From Candidatus Hydrogenedentota bacterium (lineage in GTDB: Bacteria; Hydrogenedentota; Hydrogenedentia; Hydrogenedentales; SLHB01), in contig JAIBAQ010000004.1 in assembly GCA_019695095.1 (NCBI GenBank), positions 1-64,000 on the forward strand: a stretch of 64,000 nucleotides of DNA, written 5' to 3'. This document shows, piece by piece, positions 18,603 through 27,752 of this stretch. Numbering within the stretch: position 1 is the first letter of the stretch; each line of letters starts with the position of its first letter. Both the position numbers and the translations under genes were made by a program. A model generated the notes under the pieces. It did no database searches, was not told where the DNA came from, and saw only the letters and a program-made list of their open reading frames with translations.

Positions 18603-19831
18603 TTAGGTCCGTCTTCCAAAACCACGGGTAACGAAGATTCGGCAAACGCGCGAACATCCACTGTTTCGTCGCGGGTAAACGTGCACACGGAATACACAAT
18701 ACGGCCGCCATTTTCGCAGAGATCGACGGCAGCGCGCAATAATTCGCGCTGAACCGCGCCCATTCGCGCCGCGTCCTCCGGCTGTGCGCGCCACTTCAAA
18801 TCCGGATGCCTCCGCAGCGTGCCATACCCCGTGCATGGCGCGTCCAACAGGATTGCGTCGAATTTCCGTGCAAACGGCGCCATTCGGCCGTCGGCGGCGA
18901 TGGGGTGAATTCCGCGCAGCCCCAGCCGCTCCATGTTCTCGCGCACGAGGGCAAGCCGCTCCGCGTTGGCATCTGCCGCGACAATATTCAATTGCGAATC
19001 CGCGAGTTGGGCCAGGTGGGTGGTTTTGCCTCCAGGCGCCGAACACACATCCAATACCCATTGCCCCGGTAACGGTTGCATCAGGTGCGCCGCAAGCATT
19101 GAAGCCGGGTCTTGCAGCATGTATTGGCCCTGCTGAAAATGCTTCGATTTGAGCGGCGATCCCTTGATAACGGTCAGCTCCTCGGGAACGGCGGTACGCT
19201 TCTCCACCAGGAATTCGGCGTGAGTGAGATAGCGAGTGAGCTGTTCGGGCGTACACTTTGTCGTATTGACGCGCAGGGTCGTCGGGGCCTGCTCGTTACA
19301 CGCCGCGCACAACTTCTCCGCGGTTTCCTCTCCGAATTCCTCAATCCACTGCTCCACCATCCAGCGCGGCAACGAATACCGAAATCCCAAATGGCGGGCA
19401 AGCCCTTTCTCGCGCGGCGGAAGCTTGATGTCCTCAAGCGATCGCGGCGCGCGCCGAAGCACGGCGTTGACCAGTCGGGCTGTGCCCGCATGACCCCGTT
19501 TCCGCGCCACGCTGACGCTCGTGTGAACCATGGCCGGGAACGTCACGTTGTCGCAGAACAACGCCTGAAAGACCCCCATCCGCATCACCGCCAGAATGGG
19601 ACGCGGGAGTTTGTCCATTGGCTGATCCAGAATGCGCGAAAGGGCCAGATCGCAGAGCGCCTTGTGACGAACCGTGCCATACACCAACTGAGTCAAAAAG
19701 CGCCGCCCGCGTTCCGAGATGGTGGACTTCCGGAGCATTTGATCGAGCGCGTCGCTCAGAAACGCGCCTTCCTCAAACACGCGAAGAAGCACGTCGACGG
19801 CGGCAAGGCGTACAGGATCGGCCGGCGTCAT
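18500..19831 (-). CDS. rsmB: 16S rRNA m5C967 methyltransferase RsmB
   Basis: This 443-residue SAM-dependent RNA methyltransferase modifies C967 of 16S rRNA in characterised homologues. An N-terminal NusB-like RNA-binding domain (about 1-140) precedes the Rossmann methyltransferase domain. The SAM loop is DVCSAPGGKTTHLAQL; DAPCTGYGTLRRHPDLKW and YSVCTFTRDE carry the two conserved cysteines used in catalysis and product release. The C-terminus NMDGFFLMRLRK matches the family ending, so the gene really extends to 18500. Its ATG overlaps the fmt stop by 4 bp (ATGA), indicating translational coupling. Confidence 0.95.
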   Translation of the reverse strand: MTPADPVRLAAVDVLLRVFEEGAFLSDALDQMLRKSTISERGRRFLTQLVYGTVRHKALCDLALSRILDQPMDKLPRPILAVMRMGVFQALFCDNVTFPAMVHTSVSVARKRGHAGTARLVNAVLRRAPRSLEDIKLPPREKGLARHLGFRYSLPRWMVEQWIEEFGEETAEKLCAACNEQAPTTLRVNTTKCTPEQLTRYLTHAEFLVEKRTAVPEELTVIKGSPLKSKHFQQGQYMLQDPASMLAAHLMQPLPGQWVLDVCSAPGGKTTHLAQLADSQLNIVAADANAERLALVRENMERLGLRGIHPIAADGRMAPFARKFDAILLDAPCTGYGTLRRHPDLKWRAQPEDAARMGAVQRELLRAAVDLCENGGRIVYSVCTFTRDETVDVRAFAESSLPVVLEDGPKWLNPWKISPGTYRTLPHAGNMDGFFLMRLRKAS

Positions 19832-20763
19832 GGGATCGACTCGAATCGTTCGCCTACGTCAATCGCGTGGCCCCGAAGGTAATCTTGCATCGGCAGGGCG
19901 CGTTTGCCCGGCGCTTGAAAGACCAGAACAGCCAATCCGCCTTCTCCCGTCGCGACGACTGCCCGGTCCTTCTCGACCTGCACGACGGTCCCTGGAGCAG
20001 CCGCCGTATCGCAACGTACCGGAAGCGACTGATGTATCCGGCAGACTTCGCCGCGAAAAAGGCATTGCGCACCGGGCCACGGATTCGCCGCCCGCACCAG
20101 ATTATGGAGTGCGGCTGCGGGCTTGGCCCAGTCGATTCGCCCGTCACGCTTCTCGAACAACCTGCAATAGGTGGCGCGCGCGTGGTCTTGAGGCGTGAAG
20201 ATGGCTTGGCCTCCTTCGACGAGACTCACACCTTCCGCGAGCATTTCGCCGCCCAGTTCGGCGAGGCGGTCCGTTAAACTCTCCGAATTGTCTTCAGGGA
20301 GAATGGAGACACGCTCCTGCGAGAGAATATCCCCGGAGTCCATTTCGAGGGTGATCCGCATAATCGTGACCCCCGTCTCTGTATCGCCGTTGAGAATGGC
20401 CGACTGAATCGGCGAAGGCCCGCGATACAGCGGCAACAAGCTGGGGTGCATATTCAGGAAACCGTGAGGCGGTACGTCCAGGATAGCCTGCTTCAGCATG
20501 CGTCCATACGCCGCCAGAACGCATAGTCCGGGGTTCTGCGCACGCAGCCACGCCTCGAATTCGCCGTCATTCAATTTCGATGGCTGCACCACCGGAATAC
20601 CATGCTCCTCGGCCCACACCTTCGTGGGCGGGGGAACAGGTTTGCCGCTGCGGCCCTGCGGGCGGTCGGGTTGACAGACAACTGCGGCCACCTCGTGACG
20701 GCGTGCCACCGCCGCCAACGATGGCACTGCGAGTTGCGGAGTGCCGAAGAAGACTGTCCGCAT
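19828..20763 (-). CDS. fmt: Methionyl-tRNA formyltransferase
   Basis: This 311-residue enzyme formylates initiator Met-tRNA using 10-formyl-tetrahydrofolate. The catalytic Asn and His are in LNMHPSLLPLYRGPSPIQ, and the catalytic Asp in MDSGDILSQ. The N-terminus MRTVFFGTPQLAVPSL is typical. The C-terminal OB-fold domain (about 205-311) that grips the tRNA is present. A def gene usually precedes fmt; here ybaB does, and no deformylase is in the window. It is cotranscribed with rsmB through a 4-bp overlap. Confidence 0.97.
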   Translation of the reverse strand: MRTVFFGTPQLAVPSLAAVARRHEVAAVVCQPDRPQGRSGKPVPPPTKVWAEEHGIPVVQPSKLNDGEFEAWLRAQNPGLCVLAAYGRMLKQAILDVPPHGFLNMHPSLLPLYRGPSPIQSAILNGDTETGVTIMRITLEMDSGDILSQERVSILPEDNSESLTDRLAELGGEMLAEGVSLVEGGQAIFTPQDHARATYCRLFEKRDGRIDWAKPAAALHNLVRAANPWPGAQCLFRGEVCRIHQSLPVRCDTAAAPGTVVQVEKDRAVVATGEGGLAVLVFQAPGKRALPMQDYLRGHAIDVGERFESIP

Positions 20764-20806
20764 GGCGGGTTGGATACTCCTACCGTGTAATTCGAGGTCT
20801 GGCGGA

Positions 20807-21142
20807 CTACGTGAGACCGGGGATGTTCAGACCGCCGGTGATTTCGGACATGCGGCTTTTTACGTGCTCCTGCATGCGGTCAACGGCTTCATTCACCGCC
20901 GCGCGCACCAAGGTTTCAAGCACGTCGATTCCGTCCTTGTCGACGACTTCCGGCTCAATGCGGATGGACACGACCTTGAATTTGCCGTTGACTACTACGG
21001 TCACCATGCCGCCGCCCGCTGAAGCCTCTATGGTCTCTGCCTCGAGCGAGTCACGCAATTGCTCTACTTTTGCCTTCATCTCCATGGCCTTCTTCATCAT
21101 CCCGGCCATGTCGCCCAAGCCGCCAAGTCCTTTCGGTAACAC
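20807..21142 (-). CDS. ybaB: YbaB/EbfC-family nucleoid-associated protein
   Basis: This 111-residue DNA-binding protein starts at GTG 21142, with AAAGGAGAGA five bases upstream. It begins LPKGLGGLGDMAGMMKKAMEMKAKVEQL, followed by the conserved ASAGGGMVTVVVNGKFKVVSIRIEPE core, which is diagnostic of YbaB. The protein forms dimers that bind DNA and affect nucleoid structure. It usually sits between dnaX and recR. Here it heads the fmt-rsmB-PASTA-rpe unit, with a 43-bp gap to fmt. The in-frame extension up to 21457 is low-complexity read-through into a repeat and is not coding. Confidence 0.93.
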   Translation of the reverse strand: MLPKGLGGLGDMAGMMKKAMEMKAKVEQLRDSLEAETIEASAGGGMVTVVVNGKFKVVSIRIEPEVVDKDGIDVLETLVRAAVNEAVDRMQEHVKSRMSEITGGLNIPGLT

Positions 21143-21337
21143 AGTCTCTCCTTTAACGGGCTCGCGCCCACGTTGTTCACGATGCCGGGAGTATACCCGT
21201 GCATTGGGCATAGGCGCAATGGACGTATCGAGAGCGGTCAAGTCGCAAACGGTTGAAGACCAATTTGGCAACGAGCGCCGCTTTGTTTTGAAGCCAGAGC
21301 CTTCGTCCGCCGGAGGCGGCCTCCTAAGAAACGGACC

Positions 21338-21457
21338 GTGTAAGGTTGCTTTCGCCCTTACAGGGCTCACGTTGGGTAAGGGCTGGTACCTGGGGTTTCG
21401 ATTCGCGTCGGTGACGCGAATCTCACCCCAGGCTGGAGTCTGCCGTGCCTGCGGCAC
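21338..21457 (+). repeat. Structured dispersed repeat, copy B
   Basis: This is the second copy of the element at 449-573, in opposite orientation. Hairpin 1 is GCCCT (21354-21358) with AGGGC (21362-21366). Hairpin 2 is the 44-nt palindrome 21389-21432, whose stems are identical to copy A and whose 5-nt loop differs (CGGTG against CTGAA). Hairpin 3 is GTGC (21445-21448) with GCAC (21454-21457). In copy A the same arms read GCGC and GCGC, so a C-G pair has become a U-A pair with pairing kept. That pattern suggests selection for, or transfer through, a folded form. Confidence 0.8.
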
Positions 21458-21683
21458 TTAAGAGTAAAGGCCGTCCGCTTGGCTTCTGTTTCTACCACGG
21501 AAACCCGCGCTCCCGCGGTCCCCCGCACAGGATGACAAGTAACGCGATCTCTCACGAACTGTCATTCTGAGTCCGCCTCCGGCGGATGAAGAATCTGGCA
21601 CAGGCTATTCGCGGGGGATCTTTGTTGTGGCGTGGTCTCCTGACCGCGCCACAGCGAGGAGATTTGAAATTCAGAGCGGGGAA

Positions 21684-21750
21684 TGTGTGGCAGGCATCTT
21701 GCCTGCCTCTTCGTGCTCGGACCAATCGGCAGGCAGGATCCTGTCACACA
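21684..21750. repeat. Long imperfect palindrome (REP/MITE-like)
   Basis: Arms 21684-21707 and 21728-21750 pair almost completely around a 20-nt loop, differing by one mismatch, one bulge and one T/C change. The left arm contains an inner palindrome of its own (GGCAGGCA-tct-TGCCTGCC). The TGGCAGGCATCTTGCCTGCC wording resembles palindromic repeats common in planctomycete-type genomes. No gene lies inside. It could act as a terminator-like structure or be a non-autonomous mobile repeat. Confidence 0.7.
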
Positions 21751-21857
21751 CCCAGGGGCAACTGCGTATGAAGACGCCTGCCACATGGCGTGCGTCGAAT
21801 TTGCTATACTCCCGCCTTCGTATACCCAATTCATGAATACCCCGTTGGAGGTTTTAT

Positions 21858-24383
21858 ATGTCGGGAAGTGCGTATGATTTTGTGGCCATCGAGAAGAAGT
21901 GGCAGGACTATTGGCTGAAGAATAAGACGTTCAAGACGGAATTGGACCGCAGTAAGCCGAAGTATTATGTGCTCGATATGTTCCCGTATCCCAGCGGCGA
22001 CGGGTTGCACGTGGGGCATCCGGAAGGGTACACGGCGACGGATATCGTCTCGCGGTATAAGCGTATGAATGGCTTCAACGTGCTGCATCCGATGGGATGG
22101 GACGCGTTTGGATTGCCCGCGGAACGGCATGCGGTGCGCACGGGTGAGCATCCCGCCATCATCACGAACAAGAATTGCGAAACCTTCAAGCGCCAGATCC
22201 AAGCCCTGGGTCTTTCCTACGATTGGGACCGCGAAGTCAACACGACCGACCCCAATTACTACAAGTGGACCCAGTGGATCTTCCAAGTACTGTATGAACG
22301 CGGCTTGGCCTATCAGACGGAAGCCCCGGTCAATTGGTGCCCCGCGCTCGGGACGGTGCTCGCCAACGAAGAAGTCAAGGATGGCAAGTACGTGGAGACG
22401 GGCGATCCGGTCGAGAAGCGGATGATGAAGCAGTGGATGCTGCGTATCACCGTATATGCGGAGCGCCTGTTGGAGGACCTCGAAGGCCTCGATTGGCCGG
22501 AGAGCACGAAAGTGATGCAGCGGGAGTGGATCGGCAAGAGCGAAGGCGCCGATGTCATCTTTACTGTCGCGGACTCGGGAGAACAGTTCACCATCTTCAC
22601 CACGCGCCCCGATACGTTGTTTGGAGCAACGTACTGCGTGTTGGCGCCGGAACATCCCCTGACCCTGCAAATCGCGTCGGCTGAGCAACGGGCCGCCGTG
22701 CAGGATTACGTTACGTCGGCGTCGCGCAAGAGCGCTCAAGACCGCATGCGCGACGAGCGGGAGAAGACGGGTGTGTTCACGGGCGCGTATGCCATCAACC
22801 CCGTGAATGGCCAGAAGGTGCCGATCTGGACGGCGGACTATGTCCTTGCGGAGTACGGTTACGGCGCGATCATGGCGGTGCCCGCACACGACACGCGCGA
22901 TTACGAATTCGCGACGAAGTTCGGTCTGCCGATCATTGAGGTCATCAGCGGTGGCGACATCAGCAAGGAAGCGCACACCGGCGACGGCATTTTGGTGAAT
23001 TCGCCGTTAATCGATGGACTGAACGTGGCCGACGCGAAGCGCAAGATATCGAAGTGGCTGGAAGAGAAGGGGCTCGGCAAAGCGACGGTTAACTACCGCC
23101 TTCGCGATTGGTTGTTTTCGCGGCAGCGGTATTGGGGAGAACCGTTCCCCTTGATGACCTTGGAAGACGGCACCGTGCGCCTGGTTCCAATTAAAGACCT
23201 GCCCGTGATTCTTCCCGAACTGACTGACTACAAGCCGACGGCGGATGGTCAGCCTCCGGTTGCGCGCGCCGCCGAGTGGGTTGAAACCACCTGTCCAGAG
23301 ACGGGCAAGCCCGCGAAACGCGAGACGAATACGATGCCCCAATGGGCCGGTTCGTGTTGGTATTTCCTGCGCTTTGTCGATCCGCGCAACGAGCGTGAAG
23401 CTTGGTCGAAGGAAGCCGAGAACTACTGGATGCCCGTGGACTTGTATGTGGGTGGCGCGGAGCACGCCGTGTTGCACCTGCTGTACGCGCGGTTCTGGCA
23501 CAAGGTGCTCTATGACGCGGGCTATGTCTCCACCAAGGAGCCCTTCACGAAGCTCTTTCACCAGGGCATGATCCTTGCCTATTCCTACCAGGACGAGAAA
23601 GGGAAATACTACTTCCCGCACCAAGTCGAAAAACGCGGCGAGGAGTGGTGCGTGAAGGAGTCTGGCGCGCGCGTGCATGTGCAGATCGAGAAGATGAGCA
23701 AATCGCGCTACAACGTCGTGAATCCCGACGATGTGGTGCATCAGTATGGGGCAGATTCCATGCGCCTCTACGAGATGTTCATGGGCCCGCTCGATCGCGA
23801 GAAACCGTGGTCGGACGAGGGCGTTCAAGGCGTGCACCGTTTCCTGAAACGGGTGTGGGCGCTATTCGTCGGTGAGGACGGCGGCTTGAGTCCCAAGATT
23901 GTGGACGAAGGCGGGGACGCGAGCGTTGAGAAGGTCCTTCATAAGACCATCAAGGCCGTCGGAGCGGACATAGAGCATCTGCAATTCAATACGGCGATTG
24001 CCCGGTTGATGGAGTTCGTCAACGCGGCCACGAAGGCAGATAAGCTGAATCGCGCGTGGATGGAGAAGTTCGTCCTTGTCGTATCTGCGTTTGCTCCTCA
24101 CATCGGTGAGGAACTGTGGGAACGATTGGGCCACTCGAAAACGCTTGCCTACGAACCGTGGCCGGCCTACGATGAAAGCCTTCTGGTTGAAGATTCCATC
24201 GAGATTCCTGTACAGATCAATGGCAAGCTGCGGTCGGTGGTCACGGTGGCAGTCGATGCCACGAAAGAAACGGTCATCGCAGCGGCAAAAGCCGATGCAA
24301 AGGTGCATGCCAATATCGAAGGCAAGCAACTGATAAAGGAGGTTTTTGTACCAGGAAAACTGGTCAATTTTGTCGTGAAGTGA
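21858..24383 (+). CDS. leuS: Leucyl-tRNA synthetase
   Basis: This 841-residue class I aminoacyl-tRNA synthetase charges tRNA-Leu. The HIGH motif is HVGH (51-54), within [19 protein letters not shown], and the KMSKS loop is KMSKSRYN (612-616). The CP1 editing domain (about 220-420) is present, with [15 protein letters not shown] and [13 protein letters not shown] carrying the Thr-rich and Asp editing residues. The anticodon-binding helix bundle and the C-terminal domain follow. A GGAGG ribosome site precedes ATG 21858. The length matches the bacterial family. Confidence 0.98.
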   Translation: MSGSAYDFVAIEKKWQDYWLKNKTFKTELDRSKPKYYVLDMFPYPSGDGLHVGHPEGYTATDIVSRYKRMNGFNVLHPMGWDAFGLPAERHAVRTGEHPAIITNKNCETFKRQIQALGLSYDWDREVNTTDPNYYKWTQWIFQVLYERGLAYQTEAPVNWCPALGTVLANEEVKDGKYVETGDPVEKRMMKQWMLRITVYAERLLEDLEGLDWPESTKVMQREWIGKSEGADVIFTVADSGEQFTIFTTRPDTLFGATYCVLAPEHPLTLQIASAEQRAAVQDYVTSASRKSAQDRMRDEREKTGVFTGAYAINPVNGQKVPIWTADYVLAEYGYGAIMAVPAHDTRDYEFATKFGLPIIEVISGGDISKEAHTGDGILVNSPLIDGLNVADAKRKISKWLEEKGLGKATVNYRLRDWLFSRQRYWGEPFPLMTLEDGTVRLVPIKDLPVILPELTDYKPTADGQPPVARAAEWVETTCPETGKPAKRETNTMPQWAGSCWYFLRFVDPRNEREAWSKEAENYWMPVDLYVGGAEHAVLHLLYARFWHKVLYDAGYVSTKEPFTKLFHQGMILAYSYQDEKGKYYFPHQVEKRGEEWCVKESGARVHVQIEKMSKSRYNVVNPDDVVHQYGADSMRLYEMFMGPLDREKPWSDEGVQGVHRFLKRVWALFVGEDGGLSPKIVDEGGDASVEKVLHKTIKAVGADIEHLQFNTAIARLMEFVNAATKADKLNRAWMEKFVLVVSAFAPHIGEELWERLGHSKTLAYEPWPAYDESLLVEDSIEIPVQINGKLRSVVTVAVDATKETVIAAAKADAKVHANIEGKQLIKEVFVPGKLVNFVVK

Positions 24384-24425
24384 TGTGTCGGGGGGCACGG
24401 TGCTTCAAAAAAGGGGAGAGAAGAG

Positions 24426-25781
24426 ATGCGAGCAGCACTGTTGTCCTTGATGATGATGGGTCTAGTTTTGACCGCGGTGGCGCAGGATACGGCCCCTCCG
24501 CCGCCCGCGCCCGCAGAGATGATCTTGCCACAGCCCGCGACTCCCGGCGCCGGGCAATTCAACGTCATGGATTATGGCGTGAAAGGCGACGGAAAGACCG
24601 ACGATACGGCGGCGTTTCAAAAGGCGCTGGATACGGCGGGTGATGCCGGCGGCGGCATCCTCCAAGTGCCGGTTGGCGCCTATGCCATCCACGGCCACTT
24701 GAGAGTGCCCGACAAAGTTACTCTGCAGGGTGTGTGGACGCGTCCGCTGTGGAGCAAGCCGATCGATTTCAAGGGATTGAGCGTCCTCCTTGCCTACGAA
24801 GGGAAAGGGAAGATGGAGGGTGATCCGTTCATCCTTTTGCAGAATTCCTCTACGTTGCAGGGGATATCGGTGTTCTATCCCGAACAAATCAACTCCCTTG
24901 AGCCGCATCCGTATCCTTGGACCGTTGCAGGAAAGGGCGACAACTGCACCATCGTGAACTGCACGTTGTTCAACCCATATCAAGCGGTCGATTTTGGCAG
25001 CTTGGGCGGAGGGCGTCATTACGTCAACGGACTGTATGGTCAGCCACTGTTCTTGGGGCTCTACATCGACTCCTGTTTCGACGTGGGCCGTGTAGAAGAC
25101 GTTCACTTCTGGCCGTTCTGGAGCGGCACCGACCTGAAGGAACCCGTATGCACGTTCATGCGCGAAAAGGGGACGGCCTTCCTCATTGCGCAGACGGACG
25201 GTCAGATGTTCTTCAACTGTTTCTGCATCTACTATCGCTACGGTTTCAAGTTCATCGACACACTCGGCAAGAAACCCGACGGCTCGCCGCGCAGAGGACA
25301 AGGGTCTGGTGTCTACACAAATTGCTATCCCGACATCTGCAAGACATCGATCTATGTCGAAGAAGTCCAGCCTAATTCGGGCATATCCTTTATCAACGGA
25401 ATGATCATGGGTGGCGTGGAAGTTGCCGAGACGAACAAGGGGCAGGTCAAGTTCACGGCATGCGGCTTCTGGGCCAATCGCGATCAGGAGACCCATGCGA
25501 AACTCTTGGGAAGAGGAATCGCTATCTTTGAAGGATGCCACTTCACCAATTGGGACCGCGTGAACCAAGGGTTGCCTTGCATCGACGCCAACAACAAGAG
25601 CCTGATCGTTACCGGCTGCGAGTTCTCGGCGGATAACCCGGACACGAAATTGAAGGTCAAGCTCGGCGCAAACATCGAATCCGCGATTATCACGTCGAAC
25701 CGCATGGTAAACGGCGTGGAAATCAAGAAAGAGTGCCCGCCCGAATCGGACATTCAAATCGGATTGAATACGGCCAAATGA
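24426..25781 (+). CDS. Secreted right-handed beta-helix protein (pectate-lyase superfamily type)
   Basis: The 451-residue product has a signal peptide (ending near AVAQDT) and a Pro-rich linker. The mature part opens with FNVMDYGVKGDGKTDDTAAFQKAL, the N-terminal signature of Pectate_lyase_3/GH28-like beta-helix proteins. GGILQVPVGAYAIHGHLRVPDKVTLQG continues that pattern. Later coils repeat short strands with Asn and Gly turns (NCTIVNCTLFNPY, FTACGFWAN). No clear GH28 catalytic Asp trio or pectate-lyase Arg could be assigned, so the activity, if any, is unknown. Glycan binding or cleavage outside the cell is likely. GGGGAGAGAAGAG precedes the ATG. Confidence 0.8.
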   Translation: MRAALLSLMMMGLVLTAVAQDTAPPPPAPAEMILPQPATPGAGQFNVMDYGVKGDGKTDDTAAFQKALDTAGDAGGGILQVPVGAYAIHGHLRVPDKVTLQGVWTRPLWSKPIDFKGLSVLLAYEGKGKMEGDPFILLQNSSTLQGISVFYPEQINSLEPHPYPWTVAGKGDNCTIVNCTLFNPYQAVDFGSLGGGRHYVNGLYGQPLFLGLYIDSCFDVGRVEDVHFWPFWSGTDLKEPVCTFMREKGTAFLIAQTDGQMFFNCFCIYYRYGFKFIDTLGKKPDGSPRRGQGSGVYTNCYPDICKTSIYVEEVQPNSGISFINGMIMGGVEVAETNKGQVKFTACGFWANRDQETHAKLLGRGIAIFEGCHFTNWDRVNQGLPCIDANNKSLIVTGCEFSADNPDTKLKVKLGANIESAIITSNRMVNGVEIKKECPPESDIQIGLNTAK

Positions 25782-25819
25782 CTTGGGGCAAGTCACGCCT
25801 GTTTCTTAGTTACGCGTAG

Positions 25820-25848
25820 GGATAACCCCGGCATGGCCGGGGTTATCC
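25820..25848. terminator. Perfect 13-bp hairpin, rho-independent-like terminator
   Basis: GGATAACCCCGGC (25820-25832) pairs perfectly with GCCGGGGTTATCC (25836-25848) around an ATG loop, followed by ATTTTA. It lies 38 bp after the beta-helix gene and 18 bp before the sialidase-like gene on the same strand, so it should separate their transcription or attenuate the second gene. The T tract is short. Confidence 0.75.
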
Positions 25849-25866
25849 ATTTTAGGGGGGAGTTGT

Positions 25867-27744
25867 ATGAAGCGGTGGAAAACGTCGTGCGTCGTGCTAT
25901 GCGTATTGAATGCGAGCGCAATGGCCCAATCGGTGGTCTTTCAGGAGACATTTGACGGAGCGGATCTCAAGCAGGGTCAATCAGTCAAACAGCCGCCATT
26001 GAGCTGGACCCTTTTGAGTCCGAACGACCCCGCAAAGAACCTCGTCGGTGATCTGCTGATCGGAAAAGGGCCCTCGGGTTTGACGGGGAATTGTTTAGAA
26101 GGTTCGACCGCCGCCGCGCCGGATGCGGAGAATTCGTTCCAGAAGACGTTCGCGCCGCTGGTCTGCGGGAAGGCCGTACTAACGTTCAAGGCACTTGCTG
26201 CGGGGGAAACGTCTGCGGGGTCTTCTGTAGGGATGAGCGCGATGCAGGCGAAGTACAGCAACCGTGGCGGTGGTTGGATTAGCACGCCAACGGGATGGAC
26301 CTTCTGGACCGGTCACGTGGACTCCAGCACGTATCCCCTGGGCGATCAGAAGTTCGGTCCGTACGAGATCCTCCAAGATGCAATGAGCGGCGCACACGAT
26401 GTCCCGGTGAATTTCACGATGACTGTCGACCTTGATCGAAGCAAAGCGTGGGGCGAGGCGCGATGGTTGGATGCGCAAGGGAAAGAGCAGTCTTTTAAAT
26501 CGCGGGAACTCGATTGGGATACCGCCGCCGGCGACATCTCCAGCGTGATCGTCACTATCGACAAGCGCAGCGGGCACACGGGCATTCTCGTTGACGATAT
26601 CGAAGTGAGCGGACAACCGGCTTCTCTTCACGCGAGTCCTTTCGAGAAAACGGAGCATCTTGTTCGACACATGGATGGCGACGCGGAGGCTTCGTCCGCT
26701 CCGGCCGAATTGCACTGGATCAGCCGGGAATGGGGAGGCGAAAACGCACAGATTCCTTATCTCGCGTACGCACCTGAGAAGAACCGCGTACTGATGTTGG
26801 TGGCCTGTGGCTCTCCAATCCACTCGGCGATCATCGAGAGCGAGAACGGCGGCGCAACGTGGAGCGAGCGCCGTTGGCTGAGCGTGGATGACGCGGGTCA
26901 ACCGAATGCCACAGCATTGGGACTAACCCAGATCGGCTCCGAAACACTATTGGCATATCCCGAGTCCCTCGGCACGTTCTGGATCAGCACTGACTATGGG
27001 AGAACATGGAGCAAGCGTGAGTCGCAAGCGCCGGCCGGGGAACGTTACGCCTGGGACCCATTGCTTGTGCTGGACGCGACTCGCCTCGCACAGGCGTGGT
27101 GGAAGCCGACGGGAATCCCTTGGGGGTCGGCGGAAGCGCCGTATTCGCAGGCGTATATCCGCTTCAGTAACGACGCGGGCCTCACGTGGAGCGAAGACTC
27201 CAAAGTACCGCAGTGGCTAGGTGTCAACGAGGTTTGCATGATTCGCGCGTCGAATGGCAACTGGATTGCCGCGTGCAGGACGGATAGTCCGAAGCGGTTT
27301 GCCCACTGGGCTTTCGATCACTACTCGGGCTTGGGCGTAAGCATCTCCAGCGATGAGGGAAAGACGTGGTCCTACCTGAATGTGCTGTACGAATGGGGCC
27401 GCCATCATCCGAGCATGGTGCTCTTGCCCGATGGACGGATCCTGATGACCTACGCGGTGAGACTCGGCTATCCCAACACGCCAGACGGTTTCGAGCAATT
27501 TGGCGTGGAAGCGGTGATCAGCAATGACAACGGCCAGACTTGGGATTTGGCACACCGCTATATCCTTGCGAAGTGGACGGGCAATATCAAAGGTGAGAAC
27601 GCGTGGTTTTGCAGCGTTCAGTCGTCGTCGACCGTGATGCTTGAGGATGGCACATTGCTGACGGCGTTTGGCACGGGGTTCCGGAACAAACCCGGAGACT
27701 CCACGTGCGTTATGAGTGTCGCTTTGGTCCGGTGGCGCTTGTAG
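25867..27744 (+). CDS. Secreted sialidase-like BNR-repeat protein with N-terminal lectin-like domain
   Basis: The protein has 625 residues with a signal peptide (ending ASAMAQ). The first ~235 residues form a beta-rich laminin-G/concanavalin-like domain. The rest is a six-bladed sialidase-type propeller with five Asp-box repeats, S-x-D-x-G-x-T-W: ENGGATWSE (about 325), STDYGRTWS (371), SNDAGLTWS (435), SSDEGKTWS (495) and SNDNGQTWD (553). Exo-alpha-sialidases release terminal sialic acids, but this fold also serves other glycan hydrolases, and the Arg triad was not verified. The ribosome site AGGGGGGAG precedes the ATG. It is convergent with the helicase gene, 8 bp away. Confidence 0.85.
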   Translation: MKRWKTSCVVLCVLNASAMAQSVVFQETFDGADLKQGQSVKQPPLSWTLLSPNDPAKNLVGDLLIGKGPSGLTGNCLEGSTAAAPDAENSFQKTFAPLVCGKAVLTFKALAAGETSAGSSVGMSAMQAKYSNRGGGWISTPTGWTFWTGHVDSSTYPLGDQKFGPYEILQDAMSGAHDVPVNFTMTVDLDRSKAWGEARWLDAQGKEQSFKSRELDWDTAAGDISSVIVTIDKRSGHTGILVDDIEVSGQPASLHASPFEKTEHLVRHMDGDAEASSAPAELHWISREWGGENAQIPYLAYAPEKNRVLMLVACGSPIHSAIIESENGGATWSERRWLSVDDAGQPNATALGLTQIGSETLLAYPESLGTFWISTDYGRTWSKRESQAPAGERYAWDPLLVLDATRLAQAWWKPTGIPWGSAEAPYSQAYIRFSNDAGLTWSEDSKVPQWLGVNEVCMIRASNGNWIAACRTDSPKRFAHWAFDHYSGLGVSISSDEGKTWSYLNVLYEWGRHHPSMVLLPDGRILMTYAVRLGYPNTPDGFEQFGVEAVISNDNGQTWDLAHRYILAKWTGNIKGENAWFCSVQSSSTVMLEDGTLLTAFGTGFRNKPGDSTCVMSVALVRWRL

Positions 27745-27752
27745 ACCTGGCA

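Larger units (their letters stand above)
21143..21857. other. Repeat-filled intergenic island between ybaB and leuS
   Basis: About 715 bp without a credible gene. It holds copy B of the structured repeat (21338-21457), a segment with a TCCGCC/GGCGGA hairpin and GTCATTCTGAG...GAAGAATCT wording (about 21558-21600) of a kind often seen as dispersed non-coding repeats, and a long palindrome (21684-21750). The short open frames here are Pro/Arg/Ser-rich and carry no conserved motif. The leuS ribosome site GGAGG lies at its right end. The promoters of the divergent ybaB operon and leuS must both lie in it, but I could not fix -35/-10 boxes. Confidence 0.7.

Noticed and set aside
17397-18752. Open frame of 451 codons on the plus strand
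   Set aside because: It is the shadow of the PASTA and rsmB genes, Arg-rich and without family motifs.
21562-21840. Short frames in the ybaB-leuS gap
   Set aside because: They arise from palindromic repeats and have repeat-type wording rather than coding bias.
21831-22976. Open frame of 381 codons on the minus strand
   Set aside because: It is antisense to the strongly conserved leuS start; no support.
24462-25796. Open frame of 444 codons on the minus strand
   Set aside because: It is antisense to the beta-helix protein gene, which has a signal peptide and family motif.
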